NCBI GenBank assembly: GCA_002502785.1
Contig: DAQG01000045.1
Location: forward strand, 1 to 7,227
DNA from: Methanothrix harundinacea
GTDB lineage: Archaea; Halobacteriota; Methanosarcinia; Methanotrichales; Methanotrichaceae
DNA length: 7,227 nucleotides
Direction of reading: 5' to 3'
Positions 1 through 6,826 of the stretch are shown here, piece after piece. The notes below the pieces were generated by a model. The model saw only the letters and a list, made by a program, of their open reading frames with translations. It searched no databases and was not told where the DNA came from. Numbering within the stretch: the stretch's first letter is position 1; every line of letters begins with the position of its first letter. Both the position numbers and the translations under genes were made by a program.

Positions 1-2
1 GT

Positions 3-2672
3 ATCACAATTTTACATCACATTCGGCACGCTGCCGATATTTCAAAGTTCGACGATATGGATATCGAGACGGTCGGGTCGGTGAAGGAGGCGATGAATAA
101 GTTGGATGGCTCCTTCTACGACGTCGTAGTCTCCGAACATGTGATGCCTGGGATGGGCGACGGTATCGCCTTTCTGAAAATGGTCCGCTCCCGATATCCG
201 TTGACCTCGTTCATACTTCTAATCGACGGTGACGAAGAGGAGGCCGTCGCCGAGGCCCTGAAAGGCGGGGCGGAATACTCTCTTAAGGGAAGAGACGGGA
301 ACGTCATTTATGCAGATCTCTACCATCGGATACGGACGGTGGTGGGCGAGAGAATGGTGTGGGCGACTCTCCTGGAGTTGGATGATCGCTACTGGGCCCT
401 CCTTCAGAGCCTTCCAGGGATAGCGTTTACCAGCACCCTAGATTTCGTTCCAACCTCAATTAACGGAAATGTCGAGGAGATCACAGGCTACACCGAAGAG
501 GAGATATTTTCTTGCGACCCGAGATGGGATCAGATAATCCATCCTGACGACTTCGCCAGGATGAGCCAGGAAATAAAAATAGCCCGATGCTCTTCTGCGC
601 ACATTTCGGAAAATGAATATCGCATAATTCGGAAGGATGGCGACGTTCGGTGGGTCCACGAGTTGGTCCAGACCGTCTGCGAAGTACCTGGAGCTCCTGT
701 CAAAGTCGAGGGGATTCTCTACGACGTGACCGACCGCAAGCGGGCGGAGTTGGCGCTGGAGGATAGTGAGAGCAGATATAGGGGGCTTGCAGACTTGCTC
801 CCTCTGACCGTATTTGAGCTCGATTTAAGCGACCGGATAACTTTATTCAACCAGAAAGGTCTCGATGTCTTTGGATACACTCTCGAAGACCTCAAGCGAG
901 GTTTGAGCTTTTCAGACATAATTGCGCCTGACGATCCGAACGAGCTGGAGGATTGCTTCAGGTGCTCGTTGAGCGGAGTGTGCCCTGGATACGAGCACTT
1001 GATGAAGAGAAGAGACGGCAGCACCTTCCCGGCTCTCATCCACTGCATCCCCATAACCCGAGATGGTCGCCCTTCGGGCTTGAGGGGGATCATCGTGGAC
1101 ATCTCCGAGAGGAGAGTGATGGAGGAGGAGCTGAAGGCGAGCGAGAGGTTCTATCGAACTATCATCGAGGACCAGACCGACCTGATCTGCCGTTTCCGGC
1201 CCGATGGGACCCTCACCTTCGTCAACGACGCCTATTGCCGCTATTTTGGCAAGACTCGCGAGGAGCTTATCGGGCAGACCTTCATGCCCCTGATCCCGGA
1301 AGAGGATAGGGAGATGGTACACCAGAAATTCTCGTCTCTATCTCAGAAATCTCCTCTGGTCAGTTATGCGCATCGTGTAATTCTTTCCGACGGCGAGGTC
1401 CGGTGGCATCGGTGGACTGACAGGGCGATCTTTGACGAAGAGGGACGACTTTACGAGTTCCAGTCGGTAGGGCAGGACGTCACCGAGCAGAAGAGGATGG
1501 AGGAAGAGCTGCGCCGCGCCCACAAGCAGCTACAGGACATAATCGACTTCCTCCCGGACCCAACCTTCGTGATAGACGAAAATAGAAGGGTGATCGCTTG
1601 GAACCGGGCCGTCGAGTTGATGACGGGCGTTCGAAAAAAAGATATCATCGGGAAGGGGGATTACGCCTATGGCGAGCCATTTTATGGCTTTAAGAGGCCC
1701 ATACTCGTCGATCTGATCTTTTTTGAGAATAGCGAGTTGATGGCAAAGTACGATTACGTCAAAAAAAAGGGGACCGCCGTCTTCGCCGAGATCTTCGTGC
1801 CCACCCTTTACGGGGGGAAGGGGGCTTACATCTGGGGGACAGCGTCACCCCTCTTCGACGACGAGGGGCGAATCGTGGGCGCCATAGAATCTATTCGTGA
1901 CGTCACCGATCGGAAACATGCGGAAGAGGCTCTGCAGAGGTCTCACGACGAGCTGGAGGTCAGGGTTTTGGAGAGGACCGCAGAGCTTGAGGCGAAGAAT
2001 GCCGAGATGGAACGGTTCACCTACACAGTCTCTCACGATCTGCGATCACCCCTAGTCACCATCCAGGGCTTTCTCGGATTTCTCAGGGAAGATGTAAAAG
2101 ATCGTGACGAGGTGAAGATCGAAACCGACATCGAGATGATAACCAGCGCCGTCGAGAAGATGGACTATCTTTTGAGGGATACTCTCCGGCTCTCAAGGAT
2201 AGGCAGGGTCGCAAACCCCCCGGAGGATGTGCCCTTCGGCGAGATCGTCAAAGACGCGCTGGACTTGATCTCGGAAAAGGCGAGGTCGAATGGCGTCGAC
2301 ATCTCCACGGCCGAAGAATGGCCCACTGTCTACGTGGACCGTTTCAGGATCTCTGAGGTGATCGTAAACCTGGTTGAGAACAGCATAAGGTACATGGGCG
2401 ACCGGCCCCGCCCCCGGGTGGAGGTGGGGTGGAGAAAGGACGGCGAAGAGGTCGTCTTCTTCGTCCGGGACAACGGTATCGGGATCGATCCGGGCCAGCA
2501 GGAGAAGGTCTTCGAGCTATTCTACAAAGCCGATCCGGACGGCGAGGGGACTGGGGCGGGGCTCGCCATCGCCAAGAGGATCGTCGAGGTTCACGGCGGC
2601 CGGATTTGGGTCGAGTCGGTGGAGGGGGAAGGGAGCACCTTCAGCTTCACCCTGCCGGTTGTCGGCGGCTGA
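3..2672 (+). CDS. Multi-PAS sensor histidine kinase with degenerate N-terminal receiver (5' end probably outside window)
   Basis: Predicted signal-sensing kinase that autophosphorylates on histidine and passes phosphate to an unseen response regulator. The frame is open to the left edge. The first ATG is at 57, has no clear Shine-Dalgarno, and would start inside a receiver domain, so the true start is probably upstream. Counting from that ATG, residues 1-95 are receiver-like (VVSEHVMPG, then SLKGRD), but the phosphoacceptor Asp is Glu (E27). Four PAS domains follow at about 106-235, 235-352, 352-478 and 478-620, several ending in a DVTDRK/DVTEQK-type motif. A coiled coil (about 620-648) leads to HisKA with H660 in TVSHDLRSPL. 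The HATPase has the N-box VENS (N775), G1 DNGIGI (D805) and G2 GTGAGLAI, so it looks catalytically complete. I see no membrane segments, so it is probably cytoplasmic. The ligand is unknown. Its 3' end overlaps the convergent acetyltransferase gene. Confidence 0.9.
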   Translation: MTILHHIRHAADISKFDDMDIETVGSVKEAMNKLDGSFYDVVVSEHVMPGMGDGIAFLKMVRSRYPLTSFILLIDGDEEEAVAEALKGGAEYSLKGRDGNVIYADLYHRIRTVVGERMVWATLLELDDRYWALLQSLPGIAFTSTLDFVPTSINGNVEEITGYTEEEIFSCDPRWDQIIHPDDFARMSQEIKIARCSSAHISENEYRIIRKDGDVRWVHELVQTVCEVPGAPVKVEGILYDVTDRKRAELALEDSESRYRGLADLLPLTVFELDLSDRITLFNQKGLDVFGYTLEDLKRGLSFSDIIAPDDPNELEDCFRCSLSGVCPGYEHLMKRRDGSTFPALIHCIPITRDGRPSGLRGIIVDISERRVMEEELKASERFYRTIIEDQTDLICRFRPDGTLTFVNDAYCRYFGKTREELIGQTFMPLIPEEDREMVHQKFSSLSQKSPLVSYAHRVILSDGEVRWHRWTDRAIFDEEGRLYEFQSVGQDVTEQKRMEEELRRAHKQLQDIIDFLPDPTFVIDENRRVIAWNRAVELMTGVRKKDIIGKGDYAYGEPFYGFKRPILVDLIFFENSELMAKYDYVKKKGTAVFAEIFVPTLYGGKGAYIWGTASPLFDDEGRIVGAIESIRDVTDRKHAEEALQRSHDELEVRVLERTAELEAKNAEMERFTYTVSHDLRSPLVTIQGFLGFLREDVKDRDEVKIETDIEMITSAVEKMDYLLRDTLRLSRIGRVANPPEDVPFGEIVKDALDLISEKARSNGVDISTAEEWPTVYVDRFRISEVIVNLVENSIRYMGDRPRPRVEVGWRKDGEEVVFFVRDNGIGIDPGQQEKVFELFYKADPDGEGTGAGLAIAKRIVEVHGGRIWVESVEGEGSTFSFTLPVVGG

Positions 2673-3154
2673 GGTTCGGATAGAAACAGATCTAGAACCA
2701 TCGGCACAGACCGGATCTGATCCTCAATCCTCTCGGGTCCAGCCCGGCGAAACCCAAGCCTCTCGTAGATCTCGACGGCGTTGGGCGACGAGTTGACGGT
2801 GACCTTCGTAATTTCGGGATCTCTTCTCCGGCAAATCTCAAGGGCCTTCTTCAAAAGCTCACCGCCAACGCCCCTTCCCTGGAACGCGCCGTCAACGAAG
2901 AAGAGGGTGACGTGGCCGTCGTCTCTCACTTCGATCATACCAATGATCTCTTTTTCGGCTGCAGCGATGAGGATGAAGTGGTTCCACTGTGACCGCCGCA
3001 AGAATAGATGAGGATCGGCGTAGTTGTAAAATTCCTGAACGCCCTCTTTGGAAAATTGGGCCGCAATGAACTCATGGAAGACCCGAAGGGCGAGGTTGCA
3101 GACCTCTGCCTCCTCGCCGCGCTTCATCAGCCTATATTCCAAAGGGTCTTTCAT
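2591..3154 (-). CDS. GNAT family N-acetyltransferase
   Basis: 187-residue predicted acetyl-CoA-dependent N-acetyltransferase; substrate unknown. The acetyl-CoA pyrophosphate-binding loop is QGRGVG (residues 92-97) after the strand VTLFFVDGAF. The typical later GNAT motif NSSPNAVEIYERLGF lies at about 121-135. The fold appears to end near residue 158. The last ~27 residues are a Pro/Thr/Ser-rich tail encoded antisense to the kinase ATPase domain and have no recognisable domain. The ATG overlaps the TGA of the displaced priL 3' end as ATGA, with GG-rich sequence (GGTGGAGG) just upstream. This implies it was once translationally coupled to priL in a pcn-priL-GNAT operon. It now lies downstream of the CHAT gene and the priL remnant. 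Whether it acts on a replication protein is not shown. Confidence 0.88.
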   Translation of the reverse strand: MKDPLEYRLMKRGEEAEVCNLALRVFHEFIAAQFSKEGVQEFYNYADPHLFLRRSQWNHFILIAAAEKEIIGMIEVRDDGHVTLFFVDGAFQGRGVGGELLKKALEICRRRDPEITKVTVNSSPNAVEIYERLGFRRAGPERIEDQIRSVPMVLDLFLSEPQPPTTGRVKLKVLPSPSTDSTQIRPP

Positions 3155-3270
3155 CCTCCACCGCCCTTTTTCAGCTTTCGCTCGTAGTAGCTTAAGGGGT
3201 GGTTAACCCACCGGCAGAGCCTGTCCTCTCCGGGACAGTTGCCGTAGGTGGCCATGGTGGTGCGGTAGGA
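3151..3270 (-). pseudogene. Displaced 3' end of priL (remnant)
   Basis: Read on the minus strand, this encodes TMATYGNCPGEDRLCRW followed by VNHPLSYYERKLKKGGGG and TGA. This is the priL C-terminus with an alternative last eight residues. The stop overlaps the acetyltransferase ATG (ATGA), as pcn overlaps priL, so this looks like the original end of the gene. It holds two of the four Fe-S cysteines. At the position of the preceding ligand (C297 of priL) the ungapped alignment gives Arg (CGC for TGC). Homology fades upstream of about 3270. An in-frame ATG at 3295-3297 would give a 48-residue peptide, but no domain would be complete and I do not call it a gene. Confidence 0.82.
3181..3260. repeat. 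Direct repeat copy 1 (priL 3' end, distal)
   Basis: 80 bp matching 5080-5159 at 78 of 80 positions in the same orientation. Identity falls off on both sides: 7 of 10 bases match to the left (3171-3180) and about half to the right. The two mismatches lie in one Leu codon (TTA here, CTC in the other copy), so both copies encode the same peptide. It contains a perfect 6-bp inverted repeat, CTGTCC/GGACAG, at 3221-3238. Confidence 0.97.
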
Positions 3271-3311
3271 ATTCAAGACGCGACAGCTTGCAGGCATTAA
3301 AAGATGGGTAA

Positions 3312-5030
3312 TTACTCCACCTTCTTGACTACTTTAATCGGGGGTTTTAATAACACTTCCCACCATGGTGTTGGACTTCCTGGCACACCGGTCCAGTATC
3401 TATGGGCGTTATACGACACAACCAACAATGAACCATTTAAATTTAAAAGGTTCATGTCTGCCTTAATCGAATTATCGTATTCAACTTCCCAAATAAAACC
3501 ATTTGAATCACAATATTTCTCTCTAAACTTACGCGCATCTTTTAGCGATTCGAATCCGAAGAACGACTCGAATCTGGATGGCCTGTTTGGATAATCGCTT
3601 CTTCTTACGTACTCGAAAAATATATCTATAGCAGCACTGCATCCTTCAGATCCATCTTTACCATCAAATTTATACGGACTGTCTCCGCTAATTTTCCGGT
3701 TAGAATTTAAAAAAGTTATATCCCCATAATGTGAAACTCCTGAAGGAAACATTAAATCAACATGTTTTTGTAGAAGCCTAGGATTTATATTATCAAATTT
3801 AGTTAGTTCAATTTTTTGTCCTGACATAAGTGATCGATTGCGATCCACGTGATAAAATTTTTTAGCGCCGGAAATGATGTTTCCCTCATTTTTCTGAACT
3901 TTGGCTGTTTTTTGGGCAGAAGGCTGCTTAGACGATTTAGTTTCTTTCGTCTGAACAGTAGACGTGGATATGATTTTTTCTTGTGATTTTTCGACATCGA
4001 ATAAAACTCCGTCAGTCGATCTCATGTAGATTACGGGGTAACCCCAGTCGATGCCATCTGTCTCCATATTTATAGCCTTACGCCCTTCGGTGGTCGCGGC
4101 GTCTACTGGCATTCCACTTACAAGTGCACCATAGAATCCACGGACAAATGCAATTGCAGCTTGATCGCTTATATCGCATTGCATTGCCATTACTGCAGGG
4201 ATGCCAGCACGTATAAGGGCTGTAGCGGTACCTGTAAAAATGTCATTTTCACTACCAGTAGCACTATCACATGAATTTAGCAATGCTAAGCGTATCGACT
4301 TTTGATCAGACAAAAGACGAGCCAATTTTGTGGCGCTAAGACGGAATTCGGTTTCTTCTTGATTGGCCAAAGAGATATAACCTTCACTTGCGCTTTCATC
4401 AAATCCGCCGTGACCTATAAAGTGAAAAATATGCCACTCATTCAACATGCTTTGATGCAAGTCACTCCAAGTCTGACCCTCAAGCCAAGTTAGTTCGACT
4501 AAGCCTAGCGATCTTAGGTCCTTAATAGCCTCTTCAACACTATGTTTTTCCTCAGATATATCAAGTAGTTCCAGATCGGTTGGGCTGGCTACCATACCTA
4601 GAATTTTCAGCGGTGAGTCTACATTTAGTGGTTTAACTGGAGAAGCCACTTCTGGATAACGAATTATGTTCGTCTTGCGAGAGAGGCCTAAAAATCGTTT
4701 TTCATGTGGGTCGTATAAAAATTCCCACGGTATCGAAGCTAATTTTGGCGGCCTAATACGAAGTTTTAATCTCAACCCAGTTTGATCATCTTTATTATGT
4801 TCCACAATGCCTATGCTTTTTGTGTAGATTCTTAATATTTCGTCTTTGAATAGAATATCGAATAATTTTTGACCATATTCCTCGATTGATTTAGATTTGC
4901 TTATCTCTTCAATAGAAACGAATACTGTTTGATGTTTCTCAGTTTCACCAACAGGGGACTTTATGACTGCGACAGAATACTCATTTTCGCTAACAGCGTC
5001 AACTTCAAGTTCTAAATCCTCATATTTCAC
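3312..5030 (-). CDS. CHAT-domain caspase-like protease with C-terminal DUF2441/ADP-ribosyltransferase-like domain
   Basis: 572-residue predicted cysteine peptidase of the caspase-like CHAT family. Residues 1-130 form the N-terminal module often preceding CHAT (LRLKLRIRPPKLASIPWEFLYDP, cut here to its core IPWEFLYDP at 100-108). The CHAT domain is about 140-345, with catalytic His in FHFIGHGG (H207) and Cys in LLNSCDSATG (C254), so the dyad is intact. A Lys/Ser/Thr/Gln-rich linker (about 347-386) leads to a C-terminal domain (390-572) with FYHVDRN (H394), NRPSRFESFFGF (482-493), WEVEY (514-518) and AHRYWTG/WWEVL (E558). This resembles DUF2441 from memory, and an ADP-ribosyltransferase fold is an inference. 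The start is GTG at 5030, since the next in-frame Met falls inside the fold. The gene follows priL after a 19-bp gap, is AT-rich unlike its neighbours, and lies between duplicated priL ends. The role is probably defence or programmed death; no dedicated partner gene is visible. Confidence 0.88.
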   Translation of the reverse strand: MKYEDLELEVDAVSENEYSVAVIKSPVGETEKHQTVFVSIEEISKSKSIEEYGQKLFDILFKDEILRIYTKSIGIVEHNKDDQTGLRLKLRIRPPKLASIPWEFLYDPHEKRFLGLSRKTNIIRYPEVASPVKPLNVDSPLKILGMVASPTDLELLDISEEKHSVEEAIKDLRSLGLVELTWLEGQTWSDLHQSMLNEWHIFHFIGHGGFDESASEGYISLANQEETEFRLSATKLARLLSDQKSIRLALLNSCDSATGSENDIFTGTATALIRAGIPAVMAMQCDISDQAAIAFVRGFYGALVSGMPVDAATTEGRKAINMETDGIDWGYPVIYMRSTDGVLFDVEKSQEKIISTSTVQTKETKSSKQPSAQKTAKVQKNEGNIISGAKKFYHVDRNRSLMSGQKIELTKFDNINPRLLQKHVDLMFPSGVSHYGDITFLNSNRKISGDSPYKFDGKDGSEGCSAAIDIFFEYVRRSDYPNRPSRFESFFGFESLKDARKFREKYCDSNGFIWEVEYDNSIKADMNLLNLNGSLLVVSYNAHRYWTGVPGSPTPWWEVLLKPPIKVVKKVE

Positions 5031-5034
5031 AAAA

Positions 5035-5040
5035 CCACCT
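5035..5040 (-). promoter_or_regulatory. Ribosome binding site of the CHAT gene (supports GTG start)
   Basis: On the minus strand, AGGTGG lies 4 bases before the GTG at 5028-5030 and just after the priL stop (5050-5052). It supports the GTG start. A weak TATA-like TTTAAA sits at about 5058-5063, but read-through from the pcn-priL transcript is equally possible. Confidence 0.5.
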
Positions 5041-5049
5041 AAATATAAT

Positions 5050-6051
5050 TTATTGACGCTTTAAACTTCTTATCTTTCTCTCGTAGTAGCTGAGGGGGTG
5101 GTTAACCCACCGGCAGAGCCTGTCCTCTCCGGGACAGTTGCCGTAGGTGGCCATGGTGGCGCAGGACGGGGGCCTGTAGCTGGTTCCCCCCTTTCCGGAG
5201 ATGTGATCGACCTGGTACCTCGTCCTCTCCTCGTCGAAGTCGGGGCTGGTGTTGAAGACGCCGACGACCTCGTCGACTTCCATCCCCACGGCGAGGAGGA
5301 AGGTGGTGAGGGCGAACCGCGCGGTGTGGGCGAGGTTCGTGCCATTCGCCACCTGGGAGAGCATCTCTCTTATGCAGGGGGGGAAGGCGTCTTCAGTCAC
5401 CTCGCCGAGGTCGACTTTCTCTTCAGCCCTCTTCACCTTCAGCTCCGCTTCGATTAGGTCGAGATCCTCCCGGAGCTTTTGGCATATCTCCACTGGGACC
5501 TGGAGCGGAAGGCCCTTTTGGACCCTGTCTTTCGCCCTCTCCTCTAGGAGCCGGGCCAGCTCCTGGCTGGTGACTCCAACCCATCCCGCCTCCAAGGAGC
5601 GGTTGACCAGTTTCCAGCCAGGGCTACGCATCCTGTGGGCCGCCTTCAGGTAGTCGGAGAAGTGGACGCGAAGCCCGCCCTGATCAGATTGTGGATGCAC
5701 GTCCAGGTCGCGAGCCAGCAAAAGAAGATCGCCGAGATCCTCCCGGACCATCTTTTTGCTCGCCAGCTTCGCCTCTGCTAGGGCGTACCTTCTCGTCAGA
5801 AGGTCGTCATTCAGGCAGGATACCATAACCCTTGCCAGAGGATAGGATAGAAGTTCCGCCAGGGGGTGAGCCTGTCCATCGGAGATTTCACCTCGAACTG
5901 CCCCCAGCACCCGGTCGATGGCCCTTTTTCTCACGAGGCGGGAGAGTCTCGGCTGCGGGTTCGGCTCGTCCAGGAGGCCATCCAGGGAGTAGCCCGTCTC
6001 CTTCACCCTCGATGCTGCCTCCCGGGAGAAGGGGTAGTCGGAGAGGCTCAT
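5050..6051 (-). CDS. priL: DNA primase large subunit PriL, with substituted C-terminal tail
   Basis: 333 residues. PriL is the regulatory Fe-S subunit of archaeal primase; with PriS it makes primers for replication. The C-terminal domain has four conserved cysteines at C226 (PPCIREM), C297 (PPSCATM), C306 (YGNC) and C313 (RLCRW), matching the 4Fe-4S ligand pattern of archaeal and eukaryotic large primase subunits. The N-terminal half is helical and charged. The ATG overlaps the pcn stop as ATGA, indicating a translationally coupled operon. The last residues, KIRSLKRQ, are AT-rich in codon use and differ from KLKKGGGG in the displaced copy next to the acetyltransferase gene. The present 3' end was therefore probably supplied by the inserted cassette. 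All four ligands are kept, so the protein should be functional. PriS is not in this window. Confidence 0.93.
   Translation of the reverse strand: MSLSDYPFSREAASRVKETGYSLDGLLDEPNPQPRLSRLVRKRAIDRVLGAVRGEISDGQAHPLAELLSYPLARVMVSCLNDDLLTRRYALAEAKLASKKMVREDLGDLLLLARDLDVHPQSDQGGLRVHFSDYLKAAHRMRSPGWKLVNRSLEAGWVGVTSQELARLLEERAKDRVQKGLPLQVPVEICQKLREDLDLIEAELKVKRAEEKVDLGEVTEDAFPPCIREMLSQVANGTNLAHTARFALTTFLLAVGMEVDEVVGVFNTSPDFDEERTRYQVDHISGKGGTSYRPPSCATMATYGNCPGEDRLCRWVNHPLSYYERKIRSLKRQ
5080..5159. repeat. Direct repeat copy 2 (priL 3' end, proximal, within intact priL)
   Basis: Covers roughly priL codons 299-324, including C306 and C313. It pairs with 3181-3260 at 78 of 80 positions. The same CTGTCC/GGACAG dyad lies at 5120-5137. 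Just beyond it towards the CHAT gene the sequence turns AT-rich, marking the compositional boundary of the inserted segment. Confidence 0.97.
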
Positions 6052-6791
6052 TCCTGTTCGATTCGGGGAGCCAAAAGGTAGTTTATGTCAACGCCCTGAC
6101 CGAGCTTGAAGCTGATCCTCAGGGGATAGTCGACGCCAAGCTCGAGCTTAACCTCCTGGGCCTTCCCGATCGCCTTGCTCATGTCGGTGAGGTAGTCGAG
6201 GGAGAAGAGAGACCTCGCCTTTCCGGGCTTGAGGCCCAGAAGCTCCGCCCCCGGCATCTTCAGCTTGAGGGAATCGATGTCGCCCTTCGCCTCCATGTAA
6301 AACTGGTCTTCCGGATCGTCGGTGACCCCTAAAACTACATGGTCGCTCACTTTTTCGGCGGCCCTGATCGCCTTTCGGAGGTGCGCGCCAGGAAGGATCA
6401 CGTGGGCCGGGAGGTCCAGCTCCGGCACCCGGGGCTCTTTTCTTATGGCGCTGGGATCGATGAGGCTGAGGGTGTAGGAGAGAGTGTTTACCCCTATCTT
6501 CAGCTTGTGGTTCTCCTCGTCCAGCTCGAGGGTGACGTTCTCACCCCGGTCGGCCATGCTCAGAACGTCGCTGAGCCTCACCAGGTCGACGCCGATCTCG
6601 CCGGGAGTCGCCTTGAAGTACTCGAAGGCCTCGGAGTTGAGCCGGAAGGAGACCATGGCCACGTTGGCGGGGTCCACAGCCTTCAGCTCAACGCCGTTCT
6701 CTGACAGGGTGAACTTCACCTCGTCGACAAGAGACGATACCGCCTCCACAGCATCTCGCAGGGTTTCTGCGCTTATCACTGCCTTGAACAT
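6048..6791 (-). CDS. pcn: DNA polymerase sliding clamp (PCNA)
   Basis: 247 residues, the normal PCNA length. It forms a homotrimeric ring that tethers DNA polymerases, FEN1, ligase and other PIP-box proteins to DNA. Family features are the start MFKAVISAETLRDAV, the VELKAVDPANVAMVSF strand-loop in domain 1, the LDEENHKLKI segment, the interdomain connecting loop after LSLIDPSAIRKEP (about 110-125) and the C-terminal YLLAPRIEQE. The ATG at 6789-6791 has a GAGGGGG Shine-Dalgarno about 7 bases upstream and a TATA-like box at 6827-6835. It is the first gene of the pcn-priL unit, and its stop overlaps the priL start by 4 bases. The TFS-pcn-priL order fits methanogen genomes. Confidence 0.97.
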   Translation of the reverse strand: MFKAVISAETLRDAVEAVSSLVDEVKFTLSENGVELKAVDPANVAMVSFRLNSEAFEYFKATPGEIGVDLVRLSDVLSMADRGENVTLELDEENHKLKIGVNTLSYTLSLIDPSAIRKEPRVPELDLPAHVILPGAHLRKAIRAAEKVSDHVVLGVTDDPEDQFYMEAKGDIDSLKLKMPGAELLGLKPGKARSLFSLDYLTDMSKAIGKAQEVKLELGVDYPLRISFKLGQGVDINYLLAPRIEQE

Positions 6792-6826
6792 CCTAGAGCC
6801 CCCTCATCGGAGAGATCAATTTTATC

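Larger units (their letters stand above)
3181..5159. mobile_element. Putative integrated cassette carrying a CHAT gene, flanked by priL 3'-end direct repeats
   Basis: The repeat copies are offset by 1899 bp, which is the expected size of the inserted unit. Between them lie the CHAT gene and short AT-rich flanks. Sampled base composition is about 32% GC at 4801-4860 against about 58% at 5401-5460 in priL. The proximal repeat restores a full priL, while the distal copy keeps the old junction with the acetyltransferase gene. Elements that insert at the 3' end of a gene and carry a replacement end leave this arrangement. No integrase, transposase or terminal inverted repeat is visible. It may therefore be a non-autonomous or decayed element, or the product of recombination with DNA from a related strain. 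The exact ends depend on where in the 80 bp the crossover fell. Confidence 0.65.

Noticed and set aside
3151..3297. A 48-residue reading frame from the ATG at 3295-3297 through the priL remnant
   Set aside because: It joins unrelated sequence to a primase fragment with only part of the Fe-S ligand set. It is better explained as a displaced gene end than as a functional small protein.
3261..3311. Possible terminator or terminal inverted repeat between the CHAT stop and the distal repeat
   Set aside because: Only a short CTTTTAA run is seen on the minus strand, with no convincing stem-loop, long T-run or inverted match at the other end of the cassette.
3362..3371. Palindrome CACCATGGTG near the 3' end of the CHAT gene, similar to the CCATGGTGG at the repeat edge
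   Set aside because: It is short, lies within the codons for the WWEV motif, and the similarity to the repeat does not extend far enough to suggest a third repeat or an attachment site.
3312..5030. CHAT gene as part of a type III-E CRISPR (TPR-CHAT/Csx29) system
   Set aside because: No CRISPR array, cas gene or TPR repeats are present, and the N-terminal module and C-terminal domain differ from that arrangement.
5098..5457. Long plus-strand open frames opposite priL and pcn (for example 5098-5457, 5832-6332, 6339-6704)
   Set aside because: They lie antisense to confidently identified genes, show low-complexity Gly/Arg/Ser composition typical of GC-rich shadow frames, and have no recognisable domains.
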